NCBI RefSeq assembly: GCF_001277345.1
Contig: NZ_LIUT01000001.1
Location: forward strand, 1,022,897 to 1,086,896
Source: Paenibacillus solani
GTDB lineage: Bacteria; Bacillota; Bacilli; Paenibacillales; Paenibacillaceae
Direction: 5' to 3'
DNA length: 64,000 bases
A program made the translations under genes and the position numbers. Below are positions 17,157-25,884 of this stretch, in pieces (position 1 is the stretch's first letter; each line of letters begins with the position of its first letter). The notes below the pieces were generated by a model. It was not told the DNA's origin. It saw nothing but the letters and a program-made list of their open reading frames with translations, and searched no databases.

Positions 17157-17181
17157 AAAAAAAGAGCTGCACCCGCAGCCC
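17157..17181 (-). terminator. Terminator of yktB
   Basis: On the minus strand GGGCTGC-GGGT-GCAGCTC (with one G-U pair) is followed by seven T, 25 bases after the yktB stop. Confidence 0.8.
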
Positions 17182-17205
17182 CTCCTTCTAACATGTTAGG
17201 CATAT

Positions 17206-17829
17206 CTAAAATGCCATCTTATACAGCGGCAGCAGCTTCTCAAACGTCTCTTGGACGGTGTGAATCAGCTCGTCTCCTGTTAACTTGACGGCTTCCTCTC
17301 GCGGAATGCGCAAACCGCACATGACTTCAGCTTTCTTAACCTGCTTCAGCTTCTCAATCAAACGTGCAAAATCCTGCTCGCTCATACTCTGATGAGTTGT
17401 ACCCTCCGGATTCATATGATCCATGGACCAATAAAAATTGTTTGGCACAGCCTTCGCGGTCTTCTTCAGCTGGGCTTCCAAATGGTTAGCAAACACAGTT
17501 TTGTTGGGACTTTCATAAATAATAGCAAAAATGACAAAGAGATGTGTTCCAAACATGCCCACTTCAAAGTGAGGAAGTGCTTTGTAGCCGCGTTTATTGG
17601 CAGCCCAAGCGACCCACGTGTCGATGGGAGGATTAACGGTCCGTCTTGCATGCTTGGCCACATGCACGAACATCTCTTCTCCAACCAGTGCGGATATATA
17701 AGGTGCCAGCTCGGCACCAAGCATCTCTAGCTTGGGTCTTACACGTTCTATGAGAACCTCCATACGGGCCTCAAGCCCGGGTACAGAGAATACGTCGAAA
17801 TCTTGATCTGTAAATGCATGAACCGTCAT
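17206..17829 (-). CDS. yktB: YktB family protein (UPF0637/DUF1054)
   Basis: A 207-residue protein recognised by overall similarity to B. subtilis YktB: FTDQDFDVFSVPGLEARM at the N-terminus, AKHARRTVNPP..TWVAW, and HFEVGMFGTHLFVIFAIIYE in the centre. The biochemical role of the family is not established. AGGAGG lies 11 bases before the ATG. Its proximity to the speA-type gene repeats Bacillus gene order. Confidence 0.87.
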   Translation of the reverse strand: MTVHAFTDQDFDVFSVPGLEARMEVLIERVRPKLEMLGAELAPYISALVGEEMFVHVAKHARRTVNPPIDTWVAWAANKRGYKALPHFEVGMFGTHLFVIFAIIYESPNKTVFANHLEAQLKKTAKAVPNNFYWSMDHMNPEGTTHQSMSEQDFARLIEKLKQVKKAEVMCGLRIPREEAVKLTGDELIHTVQETFEKLLPLYKMAF

Positions 17830-18090
17830 GGATGCAGTGGCCTCCTATTGGTGATGATCTTTTTCAAACCAGCGTTTTGAATTAACTCATTATACCATAA
17901 GGCAAGTGTCATCATGCATAAGCCGGAAAAGCTTCACCGTATTTTCATCAGGGGGAAAAATAGTCAATAAACCAAGTTACCGTTACATAAGATGGAGTAT
18001 AAGATATAGATAAGACAACATTAAAAGCAGCCATGGGGGAATTCTTCACCGTCTTTTAGTGATCGGTAGTAAACCGGAGGAGGGAGTGCC

Positions 18091-18687
18091 GTGAATAAGA
18101 GCGAGGAAGTGGAGTATTGCAACCTGGAGCTCCGGTTTGATCGCCGGCATATCCAGGACTTGATCAAGGAATTGATCCAAGAAGGATATTCTCTTTACTG
18201 GAGTGAGAATGATACGCAGTTCGTCATTTCAATCCGTACAGGGCGTAAGCTCGTAAAACTGCGGTTCCAACGTACAGGAAGCGGTTTTAAGCTGGTTGGC
18301 GATTATATGATTCGTGATCCCAAGCTTTCCGAATGGATGGAGAAATTAATTGAGAATACCCGTGGCCACGCTGTCGTCAAACGGTTCAAGGACAGGCAAA
18401 TTCTGATCGAGAGCATTTTGTTCGGTGAGGTGATTAGGCTCGTGGAGATATCCGGTTATCGGCAAAGGGTCCTGTTTCAGAAGGGAACACCGATGACCGA
18501 GCAGGAAATGCTTAGATTGTTTGAATCAGATGAGGGAGAACAGCGGCTGCTGCTGTGCAGACTGGAAACTGACGATGAGCTAGAGAGGCTTCACGAAGCA
18601 CTGCTGGAGGGGGATCAGGACCGAATCGCAGCTTGCAAGCAAAGACTTCGCGAGCTTTCCTTGGAGCTGCTGAGGCTGGAGTGGTAA
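18091..18687 (+). CDS. Unrecognised 198-residue protein
   Basis: I do not recognise a family. The product is soluble and charged. The first ~90 residues alternate strands (YCNLELRFD, LYWSENDTQFVISIRTG, KLVKLRFQRTGSGFKLVGDY), suggesting a small alpha-beta domain. The last ~50 are leucine- and arginine-rich helices (DELERLHEALLEGDQDRIAACKQ). The GTG start at 18091 follows GGAGGGAG at ~6 bases, and codon use matches neighbours, so it is a real gene. A weak hairpin (AACACTCC...GGGGTGTT, near 18727) lies after it. Possibly restricted to Paenibacillus relatives. Confidence 0.75.
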   Translation: MNKSEEVEYCNLELRFDRRHIQDLIKELIQEGYSLYWSENDTQFVISIRTGRKLVKLRFQRTGSGFKLVGDYMIRDPKLSEWMEKLIENTRGHAVVKRFKDRQILIESILFGEVIRLVEISGYRQRVLFQKGTPMTEQEMLRLFESDEGEQRLLLCRLETDDELERLHEALLEGDQDRIAACKQRLRELSLELLRLEW

Positions 18688-18786
18688 AACATAACTTCAA
18701 AAAAGATACAAGTTTAGAGCACGAACAACACTCCGAAACGATAGGGGTGTTTTCGCGCGTGTTCTGATTTTGTGACAGGGGTTCAC

Positions 18787-18815
18787 TTGTCAAATGAAAA
18801 ACGTTAATATAATAT
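18787..18815 (+). promoter_or_regulatory. Promoter of the 6-phosphogluconate dehydrogenase gene
   Basis: TTGTCA (18787-18792), a 17-bp spacer, TAATAT (18810-18815). Good sigma-A match; the gene starts about 75 bases downstream. Confidence 0.7.
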
Positions 18816-18892
18816 TATTGCAAATCATCTCGGATAGGGATGTGCTGGTTAGACATATTAAAAATATATTGGAGAAAAGGATGGAGAACCAG

Positions 18893-20302
18893 ATGTCAAA
18901 ACAACAAATCGGCGTCATCGGACTTGCTGTAATGGGTAAAAACCTGGCCCTGAACATTGAAAGCAAAGGTTTCACCGTTTCCGTATATAACCGCTCTCCG
19001 CAAAAAACGGAAGATATGCTGAAGGAAACCGAAGGCAAGCAAGTAAAAGGGACGTTCTCGATCGAGGAATTTGTAGATTCCCTTGAAACTCCTCGCAAGA
19101 TCCTGATCATGGTACAAGCGGGACAAGCTACAGATGCTACGATTGAGCAGCTTATTCCACATTTGGATAAAGGCGATATTATTATCGATGGCGGTAACGC
19201 TTATTTCCCTGATACACAGCGCCGCAGCAAAGAACTGGCTGAGAAGGGCTTCAACTTCATCGGTGCAGGTGTTTCCGGCGGTGAAGAAGGCGCGCTGAAA
19301 GGCCCATCCATCATGCCTGGCGGACAAGAGAGTGCCTACAAGCTGGTTGAACCTATTCTGACGGCTATCTCTGCCAAGATCAACGATGAGCCTTGCTGTA
19401 CATACATCGGACCGGATGGTGCCGGCCATTATGTGAAAATGGTCCACAACGGTATCGAATATGGCGATATGCAGCTTATTTGTGAAGCATACCAATTGCT
19501 GAAGGACGTGCTCGGCCTTGATGCGAAGGACCTGCATGGAATCTTCACGGAATGGAACAAAGGGGAGCTTGACAGCTACCTGATCGAAATTACGGCAGAC
19601 ATTTTCTCCAAATATGACGAAGAAACCGGCAAACCAATGGTTGACGTTATCTTGGATACGGCAGGCCAAAAAGGAACAGGCAAATGGACAAGCCAAAGCT
19701 CCCTGGACCTGGGTGTACCACTGTCCATGATCACTGAGTCCGTATTCTCCCGCTTCCTGTCTGCGATGAAAGAAGAGCGCGTAGCAGCAAGCAAGATTCT
19801 GAACGGACCGAAAGCAACTGCATTTGACGGTGACAAAGCGGAATTCATCGAAAATGTACGTAAAGCGCTGTTTGCAAGTAAGATCGTATCTTACGCACAA
19901 GGCTTCGCACAGCTTCGCGTAGCTTCCGATGAATATGGCTGGGATCTGAAATACGGCAATCTTGCTAAAATCTGGCGCGGTGGCTGCATTATCCGTTCCC
20001 GTTTCCTGCAGAACATCACGGACGCTTATGAGAACAATCCAGAGCTGAAAAACCTGCTCCTCGATCCGTTCTTTACTGAAATTATCGAAAATTATCAAGA
20101 TGCATGGCGTAAAGTGGTAGCTTCCGCGGTATCGCTCGGCATTCCAGTGCCTGGCTTCTCCAGTGCACTTGCATACTACGACAGCTACCGTTCGGCGAAC
20201 TTGCCAGCGAACCTGCTCCAAGCTCAGCGCGACTATTTCGGAGCGCACACGTTTAAACGCGTAGATAAAGAAGGAACCTTCCACTTCAACTGGATGGATT
20301 AA
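18893..20302 (+). CDS. gnd: 6-phosphogluconate dehydrogenase (decarboxylating)
   Basis: Oxidises and decarboxylates 6-phosphogluconate to ribulose 5-phosphate, reducing NADP+, in the pentose phosphate pathway. Visible signatures: the Rossmann start [51 protein letters not shown] with the catalytic Lys-Asn region before it, and the C-terminal FHFNWMD. The 469-residue length equals B. subtilis GndA. Two in-frame ATGs (18881 and 18893) both have GGAG about six bases ahead; the second gives the usual MSKQQIG start. No terminator is seen before the convergent gene. Confidence 0.95.
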   Translation: MSKQQIGVIGLAVMGKNLALNIESKGFTVSVYNRSPQKTEDMLKETEGKQVKGTFSIEEFVDSLETPRKILIMVQAGQATDATIEQLIPHLDKGDIIIDGGNAYFPDTQRRSKELAEKGFNFIGAGVSGGEEGALKGPSIMPGGQESAYKLVEPILTAISAKINDEPCCTYIGPDGAGHYVKMVHNGIEYGDMQLICEAYQLLKDVLGLDAKDLHGIFTEWNKGELDSYLIEITADIFSKYDEETGKPMVDVILDTAGQKGTGKWTSQSSLDLGVPLSMITESVFSRFLSAMKEERVAASKILNGPKATAFDGDKAEFIENVRKALFASKIVSYAQGFAQLRVASDEYGWDLKYGNLAKIWRGGCIIRSRFLQNITDAYENNPELKNLLLDPFFTEIIENYQDAWRKVVASAVSLGIPVPGFSSALAYYDSYRSANLPANLLQAQRDYFGAHTFKRVDKEGTFHFNWMD

Positions 20303-20354
20303 TCCTGGAATTTTTACGCCAGTATTAATGCCTTCCTCCCTGGATGGATTAATC
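20290..20354. repeat. Direct repeat of 15 bp at the ends of convergent genes
   Basis: CTGGATGGATTAATC occurs at 20290-20304, where it holds the stop of gnd, and again at 20340-20354, where it holds the stop of the minus-strand gene. The 50-bp spacing suggests a small local duplication. Confidence 0.8.
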
Positions 20355-20684
20355 AATCGTATGGTCTTGAATAGGCGAGAGGGCATCTGCGAGCTCGGGA
20401 AGTCCATACATGGCATTTAAGAGACAGGTGCGAACATCATCGTTCTTCGCATGAAAGTGGTTTCCGCTACTATGCAAGAGCAGCGCAGCTTCGCAGTAGC
20501 TGCTGAAGTTTCTCAGTAATCGTGGCTTTGAAAGATCCAGCAAGTTAGGGTCTTTTGAAGCCACTTTTTTTTGGACATAATGAAGCACCCAGATAATATC
20601 CTCGCGGCACAGAGGGTAGGAAGGATCGGATATTCGGCGGATCCGACGGGCTGCGGATGAGAGATTGGTTGGATAATTAGACAT
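20349..20684 (-). CDS. Unrecognised 111-residue protein
   Basis: No family recognised. The product is mostly helical and polar, with basic N-terminal stretches (SSAARRIRRISDPSYPLCREDI), a tryptophan-containing helix (WVLHYVQKKVASKDPNLLDL) and HSSGNHFHAKNDD near the C-terminus. No signal or membrane segment. GGAG lies 14 bases before the ATG, a weak fit. Codon use is normal. It is convergent with gnd, and its stop codon lies in a 15-bp repeat of the gnd end. Confidence 0.6.
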   Translation of the reverse strand: MSNYPTNLSSAARRIRRISDPSYPLCREDIIWVLHYVQKKVASKDPNLLDLSKPRLLRNFSSYCEAALLLHSSGNHFHAKNDDVRTCLLNAMYGLPELADALSPIQDHTID

Positions 20685-20891
20685 GGACAGGGTTCACTCC
20701 ATTTCTTCGAATCTTGTACTCTTGCAATCAGTATATGATATTACGGAACAAGATAGACTGGATCCGATAGGGTCTTTTTTCTCCTTCATAGATGAACCAT
20801 TCCGAGATAAGGGTGCATTGTCGAAAGATTTGGGGCTGTGGTATGATATGGGGAACCTATACATATAAGCACAGCAAATGGGGTGTGGTAC

Positions 20892-21404
20892 TTGGATAAC
20901 CAGGGTAGAAATATTATTCTGATTGGAATGATGGGAACAGGAAAGTCAACGGTCGGTCGTCTGATCGCAGATGAGCTCGGTTACACGTTAATTGATCTGG
21001 ATGCCGAAATTGAGAGATTGGAAGGCAAGACCATTCCCGAGATGTTTGAAACAGCCGGGGAGCATTATTTTCGTGAAGCTGAATCTGCTGCATTAAACAG
21101 TGTTTTGCACCAAAGAGGAGTAGTTCTGGCCTCAGGCGGGGGCGCTGTCCTGCGTGCGGACAATTGTGAAGCGATGAAACGTGGAGGTTGGGTTGCTGCA
21201 CTCACTGCGGATGCTGCCAGTATCGTGGAGCGGGTACGTGGGGATGCCAATCGGCCACTGCTGGCGGGTGATGTTGAAGAGAAGGTTCGGCAGATTCTGG
21301 AGGAGCGAAAGGACAAGTATCTATTTGCCGATGTCATGGTAGATACCGTTGGCCGCTCTGCCGATGAAGTGGCGGCTCATATTTTAGCGCATTACCGCGG
21401 CTAA
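20892..21404 (+). CDS. aroK: Shikimate kinase
   Basis: Phosphorylates shikimate at O3, the step before EPSP synthase. The P-loop GMMGTGKST lies at ~12-20, the DLDAEIE shikimate-binding Asp segment follows, then the FREAES motif with its Arg, the Gly triad SGGGAVL, and the lid Arg in NRPLL. The length is that of the family (~170). The TTG at 20892 is preferred because GGGGTG lies 6-8 bases ahead; the GTG at 20883 overlaps that sequence. EPSP synthase is encoded 640 bases downstream on the same strand, with a minus-strand rhodanese gene between them. Confidence 0.92.
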   Translation: MDNQGRNIILIGMMGTGKSTVGRLIADELGYTLIDLDAEIERLEGKTIPEMFETAGEHYFREAESAALNSVLHQRGVVLASGGGAVLRADNCEAMKRGGWVAALTADAASIVERVRGDANRPLLAGDVEEKVRQILEERKDKYLFADVMVDTVGRSADEVAAHILAHYRG

Positions 21405-21518
21405 GATTACAAGTAAGGCACACGCATTTCTCATTGATCATGTTTGTTACCTATGGCAGCAGAGTTGTTAGTATGATCGATGAGAATTTCAAGAAGTTCT
21501 TGTGTTTACCAAAACACC

Positions 21519-21548
21519 AAAAAAAGGCGGGGATCATCATAATCCCGC
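21519..21548 (-). terminator. Terminator of the rhodanese gene
   Basis: On the minus strand GCGGGAT and ATCCCCGC pair with one bulge and are followed by seven T, 19 bases after the stop. Confidence 0.75.
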
Positions 21549-21566
21549 ACCTGCTTCTTGGCATAT

Positions 21567-21875
21567 CTATTCTTCATCGTCATGCCACTGCAGCATGCCG
21601 CCCTTCATGTTGATTACATTATCCAAGCCTTGGTGAGTCAAAAATTCGCATACATGTTGGCTGCGTCCACCGCTGCGACAGATGATGACAACCTCTTGAT
21701 TGCGCGGAATTTCATCCAGTCGATTCGGAATTTCGCCCATCGGAATATGCTTGGCACCACTGATCATGCCAGCAGCAACCTCTTCATCCTCGCGGACGTC
21801 AATCATGTAGACTGTTTCGCCATCTTGAAGCCGGCTTCTCAGCTCTGTCGTTTCCATTTGAGGGATAGGTTTCAT
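21567..21875 (-). CDS. Rhodanese-like sulfurtransferase, single domain
   Basis: A 102-residue single rhodanese domain that carries persulfide sulfur on cysteine. The active loop IICRSGGRS holds the Cys; YMIDVREDEEVAAGMISGA and HIPMGEIP are the other conserved blocks, and NMKGGMLQW the C-terminal one. The ATG at 21875 follows GAGGT at 8 bases; longer in-frame extensions lack a ribosome site. Resembles B. subtilis YqhL/YtwF-type proteins. The sulfur donor and partner are unknown. Confidence 0.9.
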   Translation of the reverse strand: MKPIPQMETTELRSRLQDGETVYMIDVREDEEVAAGMISGAKHIPMGEIPNRLDEIPRNQEVVIICRSGGRSQHVCEFLTHQGLDNVINMKGGMLQWHDDEE

Positions 21876-22041
21876 TATATAGACCTCTTTTCTGAAATAG
21901 TAAGACTCATATTGGAACAATCTGAAGTTTTCTGTTCATATGCACTATGATAACCAAGCCGATAATTCCCTGTCAATTTATGCTTGGAATGCCGGCTTGA
22001 ATCATCCCAATATATATCTATACGAAGGAGAGATACATACA

Positions 22042-23334
22042 ATGGATGTCATCGTCAGGCCTACACCATCACTAAATGGAGAGATTGGGGCACTGTCCTC
22101 CAAGAACTATACAACCCGCTACCTGCTGGTAGCTGCGCTGGCAGAAGGAACAAGCACAATTTATTACCCTGCTCACAGCGAGGATAGCGACGCTATGAGA
22201 CGCTGTATTATTGATTTGGGGGCTGTAATCGAAGAGGATGACGAGAAGGCGGTCATTACAGGTTTTGGCAAGTCGCCCCGGGATGTGAAGGAACTGAATG
22301 TGGGAAATGCGGGTGCCGTATTGCGATTCTTGATGGGCGTTACAGCTTTGTCGAAAGAAGTTACCTTCATCAATGCTTATCCAGAATCACTAGGCAAGCG
22401 TCCTCATGATGATCTCATTGAAACGCTGGGTCAATTGGGTGTGGAAGTAGAGCATAACGATGGCAGACTGCCAATCACGATTCGCGGCGGCAAGCCAAAG
22501 GGTGGAAAGCTTACCGTATCAGGTGAAGTGAGCTCGCAGTACTTAAGTGCGCTATTATTCTTAACTCCGCTCCTTGCTGAAGACAGTGAAATCACCGTTA
22601 CAGGCGATTTGAAGTCCAAAGTAGTTGTAGGGCAGACACTGGAAGTTCTGGAGCAAGCAGGGATTATAATTCATGCTGCGGACGATTATACGTTCTTCCG
22701 TGTTCCAGGTGGTCAATCCTACGAAGCAAAAACGTATACAGTTCAAGGCGATTATCCGGGCTCTGCTGCCGTTCTGGCAGCGGCTGCCGTTACACAATCG
22801 GATGTGACCATCCGCAATCTATCGGAGGACAGCAAGCAGGGAGAGCGCGCCATTATTGATGTTCTGCGCATGATGGAGGTTCCTCTTACGCACGAGAATG
22901 GTAATGTTCATGTGAAAGGCAACTCTACTCTTAAAGCGCTGGAATTCGATGGAGATGCCGCGACAGACGCGGTGCTTGCGATGGTGGCTGCAGCCGTGTT
23001 TGCAGAAGGCACTTCCAGGTTCTATAATGTCCAGAATCTTCGGTATAAGGAATGCGACCGGATTACGGATTATTTGACGGAGCTGAGAAAAGCAGGAGCC
23101 AACGTGGAAGAGCGCCAAGCCGAAATCATTGTTCACGGCCGTCCAGAAGGAGTCGAAGGCGGCGTGGAGATCAATGCCCATTATGATCACCGGGTAATCA
23201 TGGCTTTGACCGTGGTCGGGCTGCGCGCGCAGCAGCCGATTCGGATTAAAGACGCCCATCATGTGGCGAAGTCCTACCCGCAATATTTTGATCATATGAA
23301 AACGCTTGGGGCCCAGGTGGAATGGGTAAAATAA
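22042..23334 (+). CDS. aroA: EPSP synthase (3-phosphoshikimate 1-carboxyvinyltransferase), atypical
   Basis: Joins PEP to shikimate 3-phosphate in aromatic amino-acid synthesis and is the glyphosate target. The 430-residue length and motifs fit the family: SSKNYTTRYLLVAAL near the start, GKRPHDDLI, SSQYLSALL, GDYPGSAAVLAAA, RYKECDRI and YDHRVIMAL. The PEP loop reads GNAGAVLRFL (88-97) where E. coli has NAGTAMRPL, so the Thr97 and Pro101 equivalents are Ala92 and Phe96. These two positions matter for glyphosate response in other enzymes. GGAGAG lies 8-9 bases before ATG 22042. A second standard aroA may exist elsewhere in the genome. Confidence 0.92.
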   Translation: MDVIVRPTPSLNGEIGALSSKNYTTRYLLVAALAEGTSTIYYPAHSEDSDAMRRCIIDLGAVIEEDDEKAVITGFGKSPRDVKELNVGNAGAVLRFLMGVTALSKEVTFINAYPESLGKRPHDDLIETLGQLGVEVEHNDGRLPITIRGGKPKGGKLTVSGEVSSQYLSALLFLTPLLAEDSEITVTGDLKSKVVVGQTLEVLEQAGIIIHAADDYTFFRVPGGQSYEAKTYTVQGDYPGSAAVLAAAAVTQSDVTIRNLSEDSKQGERAIIDVLRMMEVPLTHENGNVHVKGNSTLKALEFDGDAATDAVLAMVAAAVFAEGTSRFYNVQNLRYKECDRITDYLTELRKAGANVEERQAEIIVHGRPEGVEGGVEINAHYDHRVIMALTVVGLRAQQPIRIKDAHHVAKSYPQYFDHMKTLGAQVEWVK

Positions 23335-23385
23335 TGGGGTAGACCAGCCGCTCATCGATAATGAAAGGAAAGGTGGTCATGAACC

Positions 23386-23808
23386 ATGGCATTTGAAAAT
23401 CCATCACGTGAAGAAATCGCTGATCTTTTACGTAATGCCGGCAACATCGCCGTAGTGGGTCTGTCTGACCGGCCGGATCGTACTTCCTATATGGTCTCGG
23501 CAGCGATGCAAACGCGCGGGTACCGGATTATCCCGGTGAATCCGGGAGCAACCGAAATACTCGGCGAGAAGTGTTATTCTTCTTTGAAGGACATACCGGA
23601 GTCGGTCGATATCGTCAACGTGTTTCGTCGTAGTGAATACTGTGCCGATGTGGCCCGGGAAGCGGCTGAGATTGGTGCCAAGGTGTTATGGCTGCAGCAG
23701 GGAATCGTCAGTGAAGAAGCTGCGGACATCGCTAAGAATGCCGGCATGATTGCGATTATGGACCGCTGCATCAAAGTGGAGGATTCCATTGCGCTCGGCG
23801 GCCGCTAA
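23386..23808 (+). CDS. CoA-binding (Rossmann) protein, YccU-like
   Basis: A 140-residue single-domain CoA-binding protein. The nucleotide loop AVVGLSDRPDRTSY follows the first strand, and the family pattern VNPGATEILGEKCYSSLKDIP, VFRRSE, and WLQQGIVSEEA is clear. Members are widespread with no settled function. GGTGG lies 9 bases before the ATG. It is 51 bases after aroA and probably in the same transcript, which ends at the large hairpin beyond. Confidence 0.9.
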   Translation: MAFENPSREEIADLLRNAGNIAVVGLSDRPDRTSYMVSAAMQTRGYRIIPVNPGATEILGEKCYSSLKDIPESVDIVNVFRRSEYCADVAREAAEIGAKVLWLQQGIVSEEAADIAKNAGMIAIMDRCIKVEDSIALGGR

Positions 23809-23831
23809 GAGAATATTTAGGAATGAAGGTT

Positions 23832-23922
23832 AAAGCAAGTCTTACATGGAAGGCAGCGGGTTTTTAGACTGGGCACGAATAGTCTGGTCTTTCCCACTGT
23901 TCTTCGGTGAGGCTTGCTTTTC
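23832..23922 (+). terminator. Long branched terminator-like hairpin
   Basis: AAAGCAAGTCTTAC (23832-23845) pairs over 14 bp with GTGAGGCTTGCTTT (23907-23920), with two G-U pairs. Inside are a second helix (CAGCGGG/CCCACTG) and a third (AGACT/AGTCT). A T-rich end follows. A promoter for the next gene lies after it, so this most likely ends the aroA transcript. It could also be a structured RNA of its own. Confidence 0.55.
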
Positions 23923-23947
23923 TATGTGGCGCATCCCCCTTTTTCTT

Positions 23948-23976
23948 TTGACAAAAACAGATGCAGCGCGTACCAT
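23948..23976 (+). promoter_or_regulatory. Promoter of the PTS operon
   Basis: A perfect TTGACA (23948-23953), 17 bp, and TACCAT (23971-23976). The leader is short (about 20 bases), leaving no room for an antiterminator hairpin. Confidence 0.65.
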
Positions 23977-24000
23977 CAAGAATAGAAAGGAGGGCTCGCC

Positions 24001-25884
24001 TTGAATTGGTTGGGATCATTGCAACAGCTTGGCAGAGCAGTCATGCTCCCTACAATGGCGCTTCCTGCGGCGGCTCTCCTGCTTAGTGTAGGGAGTCTGC
24101 CGTGGTCGGCATGGGGTTTTCAAACCTTGGGTGAAATTGCCCAAGCAGCCGGGCATGGCGTGTTCTATTACATGCCCTATTTATTCGCCGTGGGTGTGGC
24201 ATGGGGGCTCTCAAACCAGGGAGGGCCCGCAGGGCTTGCTGCTCTGGCGGGCATGTTCATCTATGACCAGGTGATCTCTCGTCTGGGAGACGGGAGCATA
24301 CAGCCCTCGACTTTGATAGGTATTGTGTTTGGGATCATGTCCGGTTATGTTTACAATCGGTTTAAACATATTAAACTGCCCGAAGCCATACAGTTTTTTG
24401 GAGGCTCACGCTTCGTGCTGTTATTCATGGGATTGTTCTCGACCCTGTTTGCATGGCTCATGCTGGGCACGGCTCCCCTTGTGCAGCGTGGATTGGATTC
24501 CTTCTATGAGCTGACTGTGCATATGGGAGCTTTCGGCTTGTTTTTATATGGCATTCTGTATCGTGTCCTGACGGCTTTCGGACTGCACCATTTATTGAAC
24601 AATATTTATTGGTTTCAGCTGGGGTCGTACCAGACGGAGGATGGAAATATTGTCCAAGGGGACTTGCCGCGCTTTTTTGCGGGGGATCCGACAGCGGGCG
24701 ACTTTATGGCGGGATTGTTCCCGATTATGATGTTTGCCCTGCCGGCGATTGCGTTTGCTATTATTCAAGAAGCACGTGAAGATCTAAAGCCGAAAGTGAA
24801 AAAAACTTTCATGCGCTCGGCTCTGGTCTGCTTCTTGACTGGAGTATCGGAGCAGATCGAATTTGCATTTTTATTTGCTTCTCCTTACCTGTACATTATT
24901 CATGCGCTGATGGCCGGTTTTGCGATGGTGCTTACCTATGCATTGAATATCCATCACGGCTTTTCATACTCGGCCGGATTTATTGATTATGTGCTGAATT
25001 TCCATTTGTCACAAAATGCCTGGCTTATCATCCCGATCGGCGTCGTGTATGCCCTCGTCTATTATTTTCTGTTCCGATGGGCAATTCGCACCTTTGAGAT
25101 TCCGACACCGGGACGTGAGGAAGGATCAGCCCTGGAAGGCCGGGCCGGAGATATTCCTTATCAGGCTCCGCTTATTCTGGAGGCGCTTGGAGGCAAAGAC
25201 AACATCGTTCAGGTGCAGTCCTGCATGACGCGTCTGCGATTGACTGTTTATAATGATCGCCAGATTGATTCGGATGCCCTAAAATTGCTCGGTTCTGCTG
25301 GCATTATCAAGCTGGGCGGAGGCAATATGCAGGTAGTGTTCGGAACTTATTCCGAGCTCATCCGTGAAGAGATCAACAAGTTGATGCAACAGGATTTACC
25401 GCGAGTTCTGTTCAGCGCGCCTGTCCAGGGACGCATGCTGCCGATTGATAAAGTGCCGGACGATATTTTTGCCGCCAAGCTTGTCGGCAATGGTGTGGCA
25501 TTCATACCGGAAAAGGGAGAACTCGTTTCGCCGGTGTATGGAACCGTGATGCATGTCTATCCGACGATGCATGCAATCGGAATATCAACACCGGATGGAC
25601 TTGAGGTTTTGATTCATATCGGGATTGATACTTCACAGCTGAAAGGACCGTTTACAGCTGTGGTTAGTGAAGGGGATATTGTGGAGCCGGGGCAATTGCT
25701 GGTTAAGTTTGATTTGGCGTATCTGAAGACACACGCCGCATCACTGGCAACGCCTATGGTAATCACGAATCCTGACAAAGTCAGATCCTGGAGCTACGCT
25801 CCGTTCAAGTCTGTTAAGAGAGGACAGTCATCTGTCATGTCCGTGGTATTAAATGAGAGTAATGCTGGGGGTAGAGGATCATGA
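24001..25884 (+). CDS. PTS permease IICBA, N-acetylglucosamine/glucose type
   Basis: A 627-residue fused permease that imports and phosphorylates a sugar. Domain order is IIC (1-~370, ten or so membrane helices), IIB (~395-470; Cys408 in QSCMTRLRL accepts phosphate) and IIA (~490-615; His539 in LIHIGIDT). The segment LHHLLNNIYWFQLGSY followed by GDLPRFFAGDPTAGDFMAG resembles NagE-type GlcNAc transporters more than glucose ones. The TTG start (24001) follows AGGAGG at 7 bases. The gene overlaps enzyme I by four bases. No cre or RAT site was seen between promoter and start. Confidence 0.9.
   Translation: MNWLGSLQQLGRAVMLPTMALPAAALLLSVGSLPWSAWGFQTLGEIAQAAGHGVFYYMPYLFAVGVAWGLSNQGGPAGLAALAGMFIYDQVISRLGDGSIQPSTLIGIVFGIMSGYVYNRFKHIKLPEAIQFFGGSRFVLLFMGLFSTLFAWLMLGTAPLVQRGLDSFYELTVHMGAFGLFLYGILYRVLTAFGLHHLLNNIYWFQLGSYQTEDGNIVQGDLPRFFAGDPTAGDFMAGLFPIMMFALPAIAFAIIQEAREDLKPKVKKTFMRSALVCFLTGVSEQIEFAFLFASPYLYIIHALMAGFAMVLTYALNIHHGFSYSAGFIDYVLNFHLSQNAWLIIPIGVVYALVYYFLFRWAIRTFEIPTPGREEGSALEGRAGDIPYQAPLILEALGGKDNIVQVQSCMTRLRLTVYNDRQIDSDALKLLGSAGIIKLGGGNMQVVFGTYSELIREEINKLMQQDLPRVLFSAPVQGRMLPIDKVPDDIFAAKLVGNGVAFIPEKGELVSPVYGTVMHVYPTMHAIGISTPDGLEVLIHIGIDTSQLKGPFTAVVSEGDIVEPGQLLVKFDLAYLKTHAASLATPMVITNPDKVRSWSYAPFKSVKRGQSSVMSVVLNESNAGGRGS

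Noticed and set aside
18896..20416. 506-codon open frame antisense to gnd
   Set aside because: A shadow frame of a high-quality gene; the residue mix is cysteine- and phenylalanine-rich and no start signal precedes it.
20683..20868. 61-codon frame between the 20349 gene and aroK
   Set aside because: No ribosome site, low-complexity start and overlap with the promoter region of aroK; composition is not protein-like.
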